From positions 1,038 through 7,615 of the forward strand of contig DEEV01000102.1 of the NCBI GenBank assembly GCA_002350445.1: DNA of 6,578 bases, in the 5' to 3' direction. The DNA is from Treponema sp. UBA2869 (lineage in GTDB: Bacteria > Spirochaetota > Spirochaetia > Treponematales > Treponemataceae). The first letter of the stretch is position 1. Every line of letters begins with the position of its first letter. The position numbers were made by a program, and so were the translations under genes. Positions 6,100 through 6,578 of the stretch are shown piece by piece. A model generated the notes under the pieces. It saw nothing but the letters and a program-made list of their open reading frames with translations. It was not told the DNA's origin and did not search any database.

Positions 6100-6578
6100 T
6101 TACGGGAGCGGAACAGAATCAAGAATTCTTTTTATAATGTCATCAGACGTAATGCTATCTGCAGAAGCTTCGTAAGAAAGAACAAGTCTGTGTCGCAAAA
6201 CATTCAGTGCAACAGCTTTTATGTCTTCCGGTAAAACGTAATCGCGGTTTTCAAAAAGAGCGTGAATTTTTGAACACTGGAGCATGGCAATTCCGGCGCG
6301 TGGAGAAGCTCCAAAATGAATGTAACGCGTTATATCTTCTTTTTTTTCTGCGGCAAATGCCTGTGTATGAAAATAACTGGAATTTGAACCGTTTGAATTC
6401 TTTTCGGCTTTTGCGGCATTTGGTCGTGTAACGTTCAAAATAGAAACAATATATTCAATAAGTTTTTCGTCGCAATTAACCTTGTCTACAGCTTCACGCA
6501 TTGCAAGAAGTTCCTTTGAACCAAGCACTTTTTTTACAGGAATTTCAGACGCTTTTCCGCAGGTTTTTACAATATTTA
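6100..6578 (-). CDS. MoxR-family AAA+ ATPase (N-terminal part outside window)
   Basis: Only the last 158 residues are present; the frame is open to the right edge, so the Walker A, Walker B and sensor 1 motifs lie outside. The visible part is the end of the AAA core and the C-terminal helical lid: ELLAMREAVDKV (22-33 of the visible part), the sensor-2 motif FGASPRAG (88-95) with its arginine at 93, RDYVLPEDIKAVA (111-123) and LRHRLVLSYEA (127-137), closing with SVPLP. These match MoxR proteins closely. MoxR ATPases act as cytosolic chaperone-like machines that work with VWA proteins, and this one heads a cluster of such partners. About 30 residues rich in Asn, Ser, Ala and Lys (53-83) separate the TRP motif from FGASPRAG, more than is usual. 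A GTG at 6528 is an internal valine codon, not the start, because homology continues upstream of it. Confidence 0.92.
   Translation of the reverse strand, partial: NIVKTCGKASEIPVKKVLGSKELLAMREAVDKVNCDEKLIEYIVSILNVTRPNAAKAEKNSNGSNSSYFHTQAFAAEKKEDITRYIHFGASPRAGIAMLQCSKIHALFENRDYVLPEDIKAVALNVLRHRLVLSYEASADSITSDDIIKRILDSVPLP

Noticed and set aside
5115..6431. Plus-strand open frames at 5115-5309 and 6207-6431
   Set aside because: They are antisense to the clear DUF58, DUF4381-like and MoxR coding sequences and show no domain or ribosome site.
6100..6528. A short MoxR protein starting at the GTG at 6528
   Set aside because: The frame stays open to the window edge, residues upstream still look like MoxR, and the ATPase core must precede this region, so the GTG is an internal valine codon.

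Overview
All six genes in this window lie on the minus strand, packed head to tail with gaps of at most 28 bases. Base composition is AT-rich, lysines are mostly AAA, and the gene content is that of a MoxR/VWA 'Bat' (Bacteroides aerotolerance-type) operon. The protein style (lysine-rich linkers, lipobox-like sequence, Bat modules) suggests a spirochaete, most likely Treponema. That assignment is inferred from general resemblance, not from a marker gene.

In transcription order (right to left) the layout is: (1) 6578-6100, C-terminal part of a MoxR-family AAA+ ATPase, entering from outside the window; (2) 6071-5187, a cytosolic DUF58 protein with a VWA-like metal site; (3) 5190-4246, a single-pass membrane protein with a beta-rich N-terminal domain and a DUF4381-like C-terminal half; (4) 4246-1772, a very large membrane protein that joins BatA (VWA), BatB (VWA) and a BatC-like TPR region in one chain; (5) 1823-450, a BatD-like exported protein ending in two membrane segments and a bacterial SH3 domain, as in BatE; (6) 443-1, an Smr-domain protein cut by the window edge. 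Junctions are ATGA (genes 2/3), TGATG (3/4), a 52-base overlap (4/5) and a 6-base gap (5/6), so one transcript with translational coupling is likely. No promoter, terminator, RNA gene, mobile element or CRISPR array was seen, and there is no gene-free stretch longer than 28 bases.

Working model (inference from the families): the cytosolic MoxR ATPase, acting with DUF58, drives or regulates a membrane assembly. By the positive-inside rule the two VWA domains, the TPR region, the BatD domain and the SH3 domain all face the periplasm, while the DUF4381-like tail faces the cytosol and could link the two sides. The most unusual features are the BatA-BatB-BatC fusion with a perfect lipobox buried in the middle, the BatD/BatE chimera, the DUF4381-like protein whose N-terminal domain should be exported yet has no signal peptide, and the long overlap of genes 4 and 5. 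The system is a recognisable Bat operon in an unusually fused form rather than a wholly unknown one.
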